Positions 15,359 to 23,362 of a DNA stretch of 49,878 nt are shown in pieces. A program made the translations under genes and the position numbers. This stretch comes from CAXNKH01 sp049296795 (lineage in GTDB: Bacteria; Pseudomonadota; Gammaproteobacteria; Burkholderiales; Burkholderiaceae_C): positions 1 through 49,878 of the forward strand of contig JBAQTC010000041.1 of assembly GCA_049296795.1 (NCBI GenBank). Reading direction: 5' to 3'. A model generated the notes under the pieces. The model had not been told where the DNA came from and did no database searches. It worked only from the letters and a program-made list of their open reading frames with translations. Position 1 is the first letter of the stretch, and each line of letters opens with the position of its first letter.

Positions 15359-16773
15359 TGGTGACGCTGAACGAAAAGTCATTTGAGCGCGCAGGCAAAG
15401 TTACTGGTGCTGCGACCCAGGCCAGCAACAAGCTGTTGGGCGGCGTGTTCAAACGCTTGACCCCGGTCCAGTCGGTCGATCAACTCGACTGGCGCAGCGA
15501 CGCCGATTGGGCCTTGATTCAGCAAGAGCCGTTGCGCGCTCGAGCTTTGTTAGTGATCGCCGGTGTCGTGGTGCTGTTGCTACTGCTGTGGGCGGCATTC
15601 GCCCAGGTCGATGAAGTCACGCGTGGCATGGGCAAGGTGGTACCGACCAGCCAGGTACAAATTATTCAGAGCGTTGACGGCGGTGTGGTCGAGTCGCTGA
15701 TGGTCAAAGAAGGTGAGCAGGTGCAGGCTGGTCAACTGTTGCTGCGGGTCGATTCAACGCGCTTTGAATCCACCATGATGGAGAGCCGCTCGTCCATGCT
15801 GGCCTTGCAGGCCAAAATGCTCAGGCTGGAGGCCTTAACTCGTGGCAAGCCTTTTAACCCACCGAGCGAGTTGACTAAAGCTGCGCCCGAAATTGTGGCG
15901 CAAGAAATGCGGCTGTTTGATTCGCGGCGCGAAGGCATTAGCGCCCTGGTGTCGATTTCGCAAAACCAGCTCAGCCAACGCCAGCACGAACTCAGCGAAA
16001 TGCAGGCCCGGCGCGAACAGGCTGAACGCGGTCTGGAGTTCACCATGAAAGAACTCAACGCCACCCGCCCGATGATGGCCACCGGCGCGGTTTCCGAGGT
16101 GGAGGTGTTGCGCTTGGAACGAGAGGCTTCCCGTTTGCGCGGTGACCGCGACCAGTCCAGCGCCCAAATTCTGCGCGTGCAATCCGCTATTTTGGAGGCG
16201 CAGCGCCGCATCGAAGAAGTGCAGCTGAGTAACCGCAACCAAATGAGTGCCGAGCTGTCTGAGACCATGAGCAAGCTGTCGTCGATGACGCAAGGCGATC
16301 GCGCCCTGGTAGACAAAGTCAAACACGCCGATGTGAAATCACCGATGCGTGGAACTGTCAAACGTCTCTTGGTCAACACGGTCGGCGGCGTTGTGTTGCC
16401 GGGCAAGGAGCTGGTCGAAATCGTTCCGCTGGACGACACTTTGATTTTGGAAGCGCAGGTCAGTCCTCGGGACATTGCCTTCCTGCGCCCAGGCCAGCAG
16501 GCCATGGTCAAGTTCACCGCTTACGACTTTGCCATTTATGGCTCGCTCAGTGCCGAAGTCATCAATATCGGAGCCGACACGGTGCTCGATGAAAAAGGCA
16601 ATGCGTTCTACCTGGTTCGGGTCCGCACCGACAAACCTCGTTTGGGCGACAAGCTGCCCATCATCCCAGGCATGGTGGCTCAAGTGGACATCTTGACCGG
16701 CAAGAAAACCGTGCTGTCCTACCTGATCAAGCCGGTGCTCAGGGCCAAAGCCAATGCCTTGACAGAGCGATGA
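15358..16773 (+). CDS. lapC: Type I secretion membrane-fusion protein, LapC/HlyD-like
   Basis: A 471-residue HlyD-family adaptor. One transmembrane helix lies near residues 60-82 (LLVIAGVVVLLLLLWAAF), followed by a first lipoyl half (QIIQSVDGGVVESLMV), a long coiled coil (about 140-310, rich in Glu, Arg and Gln) and the C-terminal beta-barrel region (PMRGTVKRLLVNTVGGVV). It bridges LapB and the TolC-like channel across the periplasm. The ATG overlaps the lapB stop by one base. Confidence 0.92.
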   Translation: MVTLNEKSFERAGKVTGAATQASNKLLGGVFKRLTPVQSVDQLDWRSDADWALIQQEPLRARALLVIAGVVVLLLLLWAAFAQVDEVTRGMGKVVPTSQVQIIQSVDGGVVESLMVKEGEQVQAGQLLLRVDSTRFESTMMESRSSMLALQAKMLRLEALTRGKPFNPPSELTKAAPEIVAQEMRLFDSRREGISALVSISQNQLSQRQHELSEMQARREQAERGLEFTMKELNATRPMMATGAVSEVEVLRLEREASRLRGDRDQSSAQILRVQSAILEAQRRIEEVQLSNRNQMSAELSETMSKLSSMTQGDRALVDKVKHADVKSPMRGTVKRLLVNTVGGVVLPGKELVEIVPLDDTLILEAQVSPRDIAFLRPGQQAMVKFTAYDFAIYGSLSAEVINIGADTVLDEKGNAFYLVRVRTDKPRLGDKLPIIPGMVAQVDILTGKKTVLSYLIKPVLRAKANALTER

Positions 16774-17447
16774 CTGCGCAGCACTACTTTCTAAACACAG
16801 CGCAAAGATCTGAACCGCTGCGCTGGCGGGAGACCTTTCCCCAAGGGCTGGCGCTCGACGCAGAGCGCCTGTTGCAGACCTTGCAAGGTGGCAACCCGTT
16901 GCAGCGCATGGTGTGGCTCAGTACCCAAGATGTTCAGTGGCACGCTCATTTGGCGCAACTCTTGAAAGCGCAGAGCGCCGAGCGGGTGGTCTTGCTCTCC
17001 AGCGTGCCCGATGAGCGCGAAGGCCTGCGCGCGCTCAACGAAGGGGCTGCCGGGTATGCCCATGCGTATGCGGTGCCCGAATTGTTCGAGCAGGTAGCGT
17101 TGGTGGTGCAAAACGGTGGCTTGTGGGTAGGGCCGCAATTGATGCAACGCTTGATCAGCGGGACCAGTCGGGCGCTGACCCGACGCCGTAAAACCGCAGA
17201 TGACCCAGCCGCTGGGGCCGAAGACAACAGCGCGTGGGCCAGCCTGAGCGAAAGTGAGACCCGGGTGGTCAGAGCCGTCATGGCGGGCCACTCCAACAAA
17301 GAGGCGGCCGACATGTTGCATATCTCAGAACGCACTGTCAAAGCCCATTTAGGGGCGGTATTCGAAAAACTCGGCGTACGCGACCGGCTGCAACTGGTGT
17401 TGCGTTTGACGATGGGGGTTCTACCGCAGACCAAGGCCCAGCCATGA
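16770..17447 (+). CDS. LuxR-type regulator with degenerate receiver domain
   Basis: A 225-residue protein with a C-terminal LuxR/FixJ helix-turn-helix (about 150-215: LSESETRVVRAVMAGHSNKEAADML, then TVKAHL). The N-terminal half resembles a response-regulator receiver in its second part (VVLLSSVPDEREGLRALNEGAAGY), but the strand that should carry the phospho-acceptor Asp reads MVWLSTQDVQW and the acidic pocket is not evident. It is therefore probably not controlled by a standard kinase. It overlaps lapC by four bases, so it probably regulates the adhesin system. Confidence 0.85.
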   Translation: MTAQHYFLNTAQRSEPLRWRETFPQGLALDAERLLQTLQGGNPLQRMVWLSTQDVQWHAHLAQLLKAQSAERVVLLSSVPDEREGLRALNEGAAGYAHAYAVPELFEQVALVVQNGGLWVGPQLMQRLISGTSRALTRRRKTADDPAAGAEDNSAWASLSESETRVVRAVMAGHSNKEAADMLHISERTVKAHLGAVFEKLGVRDRLQLVLRLTMGVLPQTKAQP

Positions 17448-17677
17448 ACCACCTACCAAGCGCCCCCACCAATCCTTTGAGTGACAGCGATGCCGATATG
17501 GCACGCGTGCTCGAAGACCTGATCAATTTATTGATCAACCGCGGAGTGATCCAGTTCACCGATCTGCCCCAATCCGCCCAGGACAAACTGCTGCAGCGCA
17601 GCCAAACCCGCACCGAAATGAGCAAGCGCCTCAAATTGCTGGCCGATGACGAAGAAGCCAATGATTTTGGACTTTGA
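17444..17677 (+). CDS. Small conserved protein, 77 residues
   Basis: A small acidic protein whose core RVLEDLINLLINRGVIQFTDLPQSAQDKLLQR (quoted in part: LINRGVIQFTDLPQ) resembles the C-terminal module of small proteins often mislabelled tryptophan synthase beta-like in Pseudomonas and Burkholderiales. I recall that resemblance and cannot test it here. It has no signal peptide or membrane helix. Its ATG overlaps the LuxR-like gene by four bases, making it the last gene of the lapBC operon. It may be a partner of the regulator, but its function is unknown. Confidence 0.78.
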   Translation: MNHLPSAPTNPLSDSDADMARVLEDLINLLINRGVIQFTDLPQSAQDKLLQRSQTRTEMSKRLKLLADDEEANDFGL

Positions 17678-17725
17678 AAGTTCGGCTGCCGGTTGAAAAT
17701 AGGGCTGGGCCAATCCGGTAACCGA

Positions 17726-18664
17726 TTAGCGTCTTAGCCAGACCGCTGCTGACGTCAGGTCTGCATCAAAGCTGTGGCGCAGATGGCCGTACAGGGCCAT
17801 GACTTTTTTCACGTAGTCCCGGGTTTCGGCGATGGGCGGTACGCCTTGGTGGCGGTCTACCCGTTTCTCGCCGGCGTTGTAAGCGGCCAGGGCCAGGGTG
17901 AGGTTGCCGCGGTAGTAGGACAGCAGCCAGCGTAAATAGGCTATGCCGCCTTTGATATTTTGGCTGGCATCGAAAGCGTTGCGAACGCTAAAACGCTCAG
18001 CCGTGTCGGGAATCAGTTGCATCAGCCCCATCGCAGTTTTTGGCGAGCGGGCTCGGGTTTCGAAATTGGACTCCACCGCAATGACCGACAACAACAGGCG
18101 GTGATCGACCGCATACCAGTCGCCCAGCGTTTTAACCAGTTCGACAATCCAGCGTTTGTTTGGCGGTAGCGCCTCAACTAGCCGATCGATCGGTGGCTGC
18201 GGCTTGTCATGCTCGGCGCTGGCCAGTGGCTTGGATGGTGGTTTTTCGGGCAACTCGGCTGTCAGAACGCAGGGGGGCAGCGTGCTGGACAGCAGCTGTA
18301 TGGTTTCTAGCATCTGGTGCGCCTGATCGTGACCCTGGGATGCGGCTTGCGAGAACAGCGCGGCAGCCAAGGAACGGTTTTCAGGCACGCCCCTACCAAA
18401 GGCATAGAACATAGCTAGCCGGTATTGGGCTTCGGTACTTCCCCAGCGCGCGGCCTGGCAATACAAGCTGGCGGCCTGCCAGGCGTTGTCTGTGCTGTTC
18501 TCAGATTCCGGCGAAGCCTCCAGAAGGCTGGCTTGTTGCAGCAAAATTTGTAGTGTCGGCGGTTCCGGGTTGGCCTCGACCATGGCCTGGGCCGACACTG
18601 CACTGGCCTGGGAGCAAAGCGCCCCAACCAGGGCGACGGCCCAAAGCGCAGCGGATTTGTTCAC
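17726..18664 (-). CDS. Secreted lytic transglycosylase with SEL1 repeats
   Basis: A 312-residue predicted periplasmic murein lyase. A signal peptide (ALWAVALVGALCSQASAVSAQA) is followed by SEL1/TPR-like repeats (about 62-116: AARWGSTEAQYRLAMFYAFGRGVPEN) and a C-terminal SLT domain with catalytic Glu198 (VIAVESNF), GLMQ at 213-216 and AYNAGE. It cleaves peptidoglycan glycan strands. I chose the GTG at 18664, four bases after the lapD stop, because the frame upstream overlaps lapD and spoils the signal peptide. It follows lapG and lapD in one operon, which suggests that it clears the wall for the adhesin export machine. Confidence 0.87.
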   Translation of the reverse strand: MNKSAALWAVALVGALCSQASAVSAQAMVEANPEPPTLQILLQQASLLEASPESENSTDNAWQAASLYCQAARWGSTEAQYRLAMFYAFGRGVPENRSLAAALFSQAASQGHDQAHQMLETIQLLSSTLPPCVLTAELPEKPPSKPLASAEHDKPQPPIDRLVEALPPNKRWIVELVKTLGDWYAVDHRLLLSVIAVESNFETRARSPKTAMGLMQLIPDTAERFSVRNAFDASQNIKGGIAYLRWLLSYYRGNLTLALAAYNAGEKRVDRHQGVPPIAETRDYVKKVMALYGHLRHSFDADLTSAAVWLRR

Positions 18665-18668
18665 GGGA

Positions 18669-20582
18669 TCACTTGATGCCCGGGCCGGTAGCCCCGTCAA
18701 AACCAAGCTCGGCCAGCAAGGTCAGCTCACTGCTAGCTTCGACCCCCAGCGCAATGACGGTGATGCCGAGCAGGCGCGACACCACGCATAAGCCTTTGAG
18801 GAATTCTTGGTTGCCCGGGTTGGTTTGCAACTGGTGCATGTAGCTGGGGTGAACCTTGATGTAGTCCAATCTGAGATCGGCTAGCTTATGCCCTTGCGAA
18901 AAACTCTCGCTGAAATACTCAATGCCCAGCCTACAACCCAGGGGTTTGAGGCTGTGAACCAGGTCGTAAAAAGCGTCATATTGTTGATAAACACCGTACT
19001 CCGGTACCTCGAACATCAGGCGCGAACATAGAGCGGTATTGGCTTGCAACAGCAACAACAGTTCGTGCCGGAAACTGAAGTCGGAAATGGTCTGGGCTGA
19101 CAAGTTGATTGCCAAGTCGCCAGGTGAGTTACGTAAAAAGTCCAGCGCCAGTCGCACCACTTGCAGGTCAATCGGTGCGCTCAGGTTCAGGTGAGCAGCG
19201 ATGGGCATGAAGTCGCCGGCCCGCAGCGGCGAAGCAACAGCATCAAGTTGCCAGCGCAGCACGCCCTCTTGGTGCAGCAGGGCAGACTGGCTGATGTTTT
19301 TAACCGGGAAGTAGGCCAGTTGAAGTTGCCGACTGTTGACGACATTTGACAGTCGTTTGCGCCACTCGTCGCCGGAATAAGTTGGCAGCTGGGTTTCGAG
19401 TTCGCTGACATGCAGGCTGTTGGGGCCCTGCGCCTGGGCGAAAGCCAGTGCCTCGTCGGCCCGGCTCATTAACTCACTCAGGCTTTGGCCACGTTGGTAG
19501 CCCACGGCCGACAGGTGGTAGAGGTCGGGCACGACACCGATCCAGTCGGGCAGCCATTCCTCAGTTATGCGTTGCTGCAACGCGGTGGCCGCTTCTCGCG
19601 GTGAACTGATGCTGGGGCAGGCCAGCGCAAAGTCGCCGCCGCGCAGGCGACCGGTCAACCACCCGGCATTGCGATCGGCGCAATCCTTGAACACCAAAGC
19701 CAATTGCTTGAGCATCCCATTGGTCAACGGGTGACCCAAATCGGCATTGAGTTGATCGAGGCTTTTGAGCCGCAGCAACACCAGGCTTCCGTGTCCGCCA
19801 TAGTCTTCTCCGTTGATGAGCTCGCCTAATTGAGAGCGAAAATGTTCTCGCCCGTACAGTCCAGTGAGTGCGTCGAGATTAATTTTCTGGCGCAGGGTTT
19901 CGAGCCGGGACGCCTCTTCGCCAAACATGGCTTTGAGGCGTTCGACCATGCTGTTCATGGCGCGCACCACGCTGCGCAACTCCGGCGTGCGGGGTTCTTC
20001 GATGTGCAAGAAATGCCGCTCTTCAATCGCTTTCGCTTGCTTGACGACTTCGTCCAAGGGTCGGGTAATCAACCGCATGGCCAGAGTGGCGGCTATCCCA
20101 GTCAACAAGCTACCCAATACAAACCACAGCAACAACTCCAGCGAGCCTTGCCACAGACTTTGGTAGGCGTACTGCTCGTGACTGGCCAAACTCAGGCTGC
20201 CGTATTGCTTCCAGCCGTCTTGAATCTGGGCCAGTCCGGGCCTGGCGCTGATCGGGATCAGTCGTGTGAACCACAGCGGCGCACCCTGCAATTCACCCTT
20301 GAACACCCGCTCCACCATGACTTGCCCGCTAGGTGAAGTAATACGGATAAAGCGGTAGTGGCCGGCGTCAAATTGGGCAGCGATTTGGAGCTCGATCATC
20401 ACCGGGTCCTTGGGCAACTGCGACAGTGACAAGGCCAAGGCAGTGGCGTTGTCGATGTTCTTGACCTGCAATTGCTGCTCCAGGTAGTGCCGGGATGACA
20501 AGACGTTGAGCACCAAGCTGCCGCCAAAGGCCAGGGCCATGATCACGACGATGGCGATCCAGAGTTGTTTGATGAGGGTCAT
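18669..20582 (-). CDS. lapD: LapD-like c-di-GMP receptor (degenerate GGDEF-EAL)
   Basis: A 637-residue inner-membrane protein. Helix 1 (6-27), a periplasmic LapD/MoxY-type sensor domain (about 28-143), helix 2 (147-169), HAMP (170-222), degenerate GGDEF (RGGDF at 314-318) and degenerate EAL (EGV at 439-441). The Mg-binding DDFG of active EAL enzymes is replaced by EYFS (555-558) and KID by KVH (576-578), so it should bind c-di-GMP without making or degrading it. In known systems the bound form holds LapG and keeps the adhesin on the surface. It lies 25 bases after lapG. Confidence 0.93.
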   Translation of the reverse strand: MTLIKQLWIAIVVIMALAFGGSLVLNVLSSRHYLEQQLQVKNIDNATALALSLSQLPKDPVMIELQIAAQFDAGHYRFIRITSPSGQVMVERVFKGELQGAPLWFTRLIPISARPGLAQIQDGWKQYGSLSLASHEQYAYQSLWQGSLELLLWFVLGSLLTGIAATLAMRLITRPLDEVVKQAKAIEERHFLHIEEPRTPELRSVVRAMNSMVERLKAMFGEEASRLETLRQKINLDALTGLYGREHFRSQLGELINGEDYGGHGSLVLLRLKSLDQLNADLGHPLTNGMLKQLALVFKDCADRNAGWLTGRLRGGDFALACPSISSPREAATALQQRITEEWLPDWIGVVPDLYHLSAVGYQRGQSLSELMSRADEALAFAQAQGPNSLHVSELETQLPTYSGDEWRKRLSNVVNSRQLQLAYFPVKNISQSALLHQEGVLRWQLDAVASPLRAGDFMPIAAHLNLSAPIDLQVVRLALDFLRNSPGDLAINLSAQTISDFSFRHELLLLLQANTALCSRLMFEVPEYGVYQQYDAFYDLVHSLKPLGCRLGIEYFSESFSQGHKLADLRLDYIKVHPSYMHQLQTNPGNQEFLKGLCVVSRLLGITVIALGVEASSELTLLAELGFDGATGPGIK

Positions 20583-20607
20583 GGAGTTGCCTCGCTATAA
20601 AAATGAA

Positions 20608-21297
20608 TCAAAAGCCATCTTGGCGCATGCGCTCAAGCACATCGCGCCAACGCGACAAACGGATGGTGGGGTCGCCGGATGAACCATCGGCGGCACCGAC
20701 CCAGAGACCTGCATTGTTGAAACTAAATACCGGGGACAGATCAATCCGGGTGGAGGCTGCGCGAACGCTACTAATCAGGTTGTCCAATATCAGGGGCTCT
20801 CCATTCGGTTTGGCGTAATAGCCCAACACCATGTGCGCCACGCTGGTGGTCGAGCCGATTTTGGCGCGTACATAAATCATGCGCAGCCGTTCGTTGGCGA
20901 TTCCCAGTAACTGCAGTGTGATGTATTTGGCAATCGAGAAATCCTCGCAATCACCAGCGCCCCGGCCCATGAACTCCAGTGGGGTTGCCCAATAGTCTTC
21001 TTGGCGCCAGACGATGGCATCGTCTTGAAACATGATGCTGCGGTTAAAAAAAGTGTTTACTTTTTCCAGTTTATCCAACTCGGGCAAACCCCTGGCCTCG
21101 TCCATCATCTTGCGCCAAGCCAGTACCGTCTGAACCCCGCTTGTGCCGTAACGCTGCTGCGCCAAGCTGAGGGTTTTGTCCAGGTCGGGGGCGGCCAGTG
21201 TGGCGCTCAGAGCCGCCAGCAAGGCGAGCAACAAAAGCCATCCGGGTGCAAGCCGTAGCCGGGGCAACTTTGACAGGACGAGGGACCACGGATGCAT
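20608..21297 (-). CDS. lapG: LapG-like periplasmic cysteine protease
   Basis: A 229-residue bacterial transglutaminase-like cysteine protease. The catalytic triad is visible as Cys117 (GAGDCEDFS), His155 (SVAHMVLGYY) and Asp172 (LILDNLIS). A hydrophobic segment near residues 18-36 is the signal or anchor. In Pseudomonas LapG cuts the N-terminal retention module of the LapA adhesin at a di-alanine site and releases biofilm cells. I chose the Met at 21297, because the longer frame begins with an unrelated hydrophobic stretch. It is first in the lapG-lapD-transglycosylase operon. Confidence 0.93.
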   Translation of the reverse strand: MHPWSLVLSKLPRLRLAPGWLLLLALLAALSATLAAPDLDKTLSLAQQRYGTSGVQTVLAWRKMMDEARGLPELDKLEKVNTFFNRSIMFQDDAIVWRQEDYWATPLEFMGRGAGDCEDFSIAKYITLQLLGIANERLRMIYVRAKIGSTTSVAHMVLGYYAKPNGEPLILDNLISSVRAASTRIDLSPVFSFNNAGLWVGAADGSSGDPTIRLSRWRDVLERMRQDGF

Positions 21298-21325
21298 TGG
21301 GCAAAGGCTAGCGCAAGTGACGCTG

Positions 21326-21344
21326 GCTTGCAAGCTTAGCTTGC
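21326..21344. promoter_or_regulatory. Nested palindromes between lapG and the tolC-like gene
   Basis: GCTTGCAAGC (21326-21335) is a perfect ten-base palindrome and GCAAGCTTAGCTTGC (21330-21344) is a perfect 7-1-7 inverted repeat sharing six bases with it. They lie about 30 bases upstream of the lapG start and 60 upstream of the tolC-like promoter, a good place for a shared operator. No regulator binding is shown. Confidence 0.4.
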
Positions 21345-21384
21345 CGATGCGGCCAACCAGTGACAACGAGGGCGAGAAAATAAT

Positions 21385-21412
21385 TTGCAAAAAAAAATTA
21401 AAAGCGTATAAG
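21385..21412 (+). promoter_or_regulatory. Sigma-70-like promoter of the tolC-ompA gene
   Basis: TTGCAA (21385-21390) and TATAAG (21407-21412) are 16 bases apart with a nine-base A-tract in the spacer. The start codon at 21459 follows about 40 bases after the predicted start of transcription, with a CGGAGG ribosome-binding site. Confidence 0.6.
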
Positions 21413-21458
21413 TAAAAACCCTTGCCTTTCAAAAAACTCTAACCATCTCGGAGGTTGC

Positions 21459-23309
21459 ATGAAGCTAAAGTTGTCTTTGATCACGATTGCCGTCTTGACC
21501 AGCTGGGGCGCTCAAGCCCAGGTCATGCCCGAACAACTGGTCCAGGCGGCCCGTAAGGCCGTCGCCAGCAACCCCGAGGTACAGGCCCGTTGGCATGGTT
21601 TTCAAGCCGCCGGCAATGAGCGTGACGTGGCGCGCGGCGGCTATTTCCCTTCGCTTGATTTGCGCGCCAGCGTGGGCAACGAGCACCGCGAATCGCCAGC
21701 GATACCAGGCGGTAGCCGCTACAGCTTCAACATGGCCCAGATCTCGTTGACCCAGATGTTGTTTGACGGCATGTTCACGGCCAACGAAGTCAAGCGCCTA
21801 GGTTACGCCAAGCTGACCCGTTATTACGAACTGCTGGAAGCCTCCGAAACCGCTGCCCTGGAGACGGTGCGCGCGTATGCCGATGTGGTGCGCTACCGTG
21901 AATTGGTCGGTGCGGCCACCCAAAATTATGCAGAACACAAGGGCACAGCCACCTTGGTTGATGAGCGTGCCAAGGCCGGAGTCGGTCGCCAGGTTGACGT
22001 TGAGCAAGCCATGGGCCGACTGGCACTGGCCGAGTCCAATTTGTTGACCGAGTTGACCAATCTGCACGACGTCAGCGCACGCTATTTGCGTATTGTGGGC
22101 GAGAAGCCGCCTGAAGTTTTACCTAAATTGCCACCCCAGTTCAGCATGGGAACGATGCCGGCCAACACCGACGTGCTGTTGCGCCAGGGCATGCCGACCA
22201 GCCCCACGCTGAACGCGGCTTTAGAGAATGTACGCGCCTACCGTACGGCGATCGAATCGAGCAAGTCCAAGTACATGCCCCGACTTGATTTTCGGGCCTA
22301 CGCCAGTCGCGACCACAATGTGCTGGGTGTCACTTCACCTAACGACGGCCGAACCGAAGTCAATGGGGTCGAGCTGGTGTTGAACTACAATCTGTATCGC
22401 GGCGGGGCTGACAAAGCGCGCGAAAAACAGGCGGTAGATTTGCATGAGCAGGCGCGCGACCTGAAAGAAAAAGCCTGCCGTGATGTGCGGCAGACTTTGT
22501 CGATCGCTTACAGCGATGTGTACAGTCTGAAGGAACAACTGCGCTATATCGAGCAACACCGGCTTTCAACCGAGAAATCGAATGTGGCGTATCGCCAGCA
22601 ATTTGAACTTGGACAGCGCACCTTACTTGATTTGCTCGACAGTCAGAATGAATTTTTCCAAGCTTCACGCTCATACATCAACACCCACTACAACCAGATC
22701 CTGGCGCAGGCGCGCACGCTCTCCGGCATGGGGCAGTTAGTTCCGGCGCTCAACGTAGGTCGCTCAGATCTGCCGAGTGCCCAGGACGCGGGACAAGACC
22801 GTACCGGCGTTGATCCGGCCGATTTGTGTCTGCTCGACGAGATGGCAGTCGAAACCCTGGACAAGATCAAGGCCGGCATCGTGCCACCGCAACGCGTTCG
22901 TGTCGCGCAGGTCACCCCTGTGGCGCCACCAGCCCCAGCCCCGGCCCCAATGCCCACCAAAATCAGCCTGTCAGCTGATGCCTTATTCGATTTCGATAAG
23001 GCTGACCTTAAGTCCGATGACCAGACTGAGCTTGACGCGCTGGCCGCTGGCGTCAAAGGCATCAACCTGGAGGTGCTGATCGCCGTGGGACACACCGATT
23101 CGGTGGGGTCAGATGCTTATAACCAACGTTTGTCGGTGCGCCGGGCCGATGCGGTCAAGGCCTATTTGGTGGGCAAAGGGGTGGACGCCAAAAAGATCCG
23201 GACCGAAGGTCGGGGCAAGAGCCAGCCGATAGCCGACAACGCCACAGCCGAAGGCCGAGCCAAGAACCGCCGAGTCGACATCGAAGTGGTTGAAGCAAAA
23301 GCCAAGTAA
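21459..23309 (+). CDS. TolC-family outer-membrane channel fused to an OmpA peptidoglycan-binding domain (LapE-like)
   Basis: A 616-residue protein. Signal peptide 1-20 (ending AQA), TolC/LapE-type outer-membrane efflux domain about 22-435 (FDGMFTANEV, GVELVLNYNLYRGG, and the LGQRTLLDLLDSQNE signature), a Pro-Ala linker near 483-500 and an OmpA C-terminal domain from about 505 (LFDFDKADLK, VGHTDSVGSDAYNQRLSVRRA, TEGRGKS, NRRVDI). The first part forms the outer-membrane exit of type I secretion; the second is expected to bind peptidoglycan. It faces the lapG operon divergently and completes the lapBC exporter. Confidence 0.93.
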   Translation: MKLKLSLITIAVLTSWGAQAQVMPEQLVQAARKAVASNPEVQARWHGFQAAGNERDVARGGYFPSLDLRASVGNEHRESPAIPGGSRYSFNMAQISLTQMLFDGMFTANEVKRLGYAKLTRYYELLEASETAALETVRAYADVVRYRELVGAATQNYAEHKGTATLVDERAKAGVGRQVDVEQAMGRLALAESNLLTELTNLHDVSARYLRIVGEKPPEVLPKLPPQFSMGTMPANTDVLLRQGMPTSPTLNAALENVRAYRTAIESSKSKYMPRLDFRAYASRDHNVLGVTSPNDGRTEVNGVELVLNYNLYRGGADKAREKQAVDLHEQARDLKEKACRDVRQTLSIAYSDVYSLKEQLRYIEQHRLSTEKSNVAYRQQFELGQRTLLDLLDSQNEFFQASRSYINTHYNQILAQARTLSGMGQLVPALNVGRSDLPSAQDAGQDRTGVDPADLCLLDEMAVETLDKIKAGIVPPQRVRVAQVTPVAPPAPAPAPMPTKISLSADALFDFDKADLKSDDQTELDALAAGVKGINLEVLIAVGHTDSVGSDAYNQRLSVRRADAVKAYLVGKGVDAKKIRTEGRGKSQPIADNATAEGRAKNRRVDIEVVEAKAK

Positions 23310-23330
23310 GCCATCCAGGCTTTTGAACAA

Positions 23331-23359
23331 AAACCGCGTCTCTCAACGCGGTTTTTTTT
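23331..23359. terminator. Rho-independent terminator between the tolC-like gene and the Bug gene
   Basis: CCGCGT (23334-23339) pairs with ACGCGG (23346-23351) around a six-base loop. Eight T residues follow on the plus strand and an A-run precedes it, so it can also terminate the convergent minus-strand gene that ends at 23363. Confidence 0.88.
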
Positions 23360-23362
23360 GGC

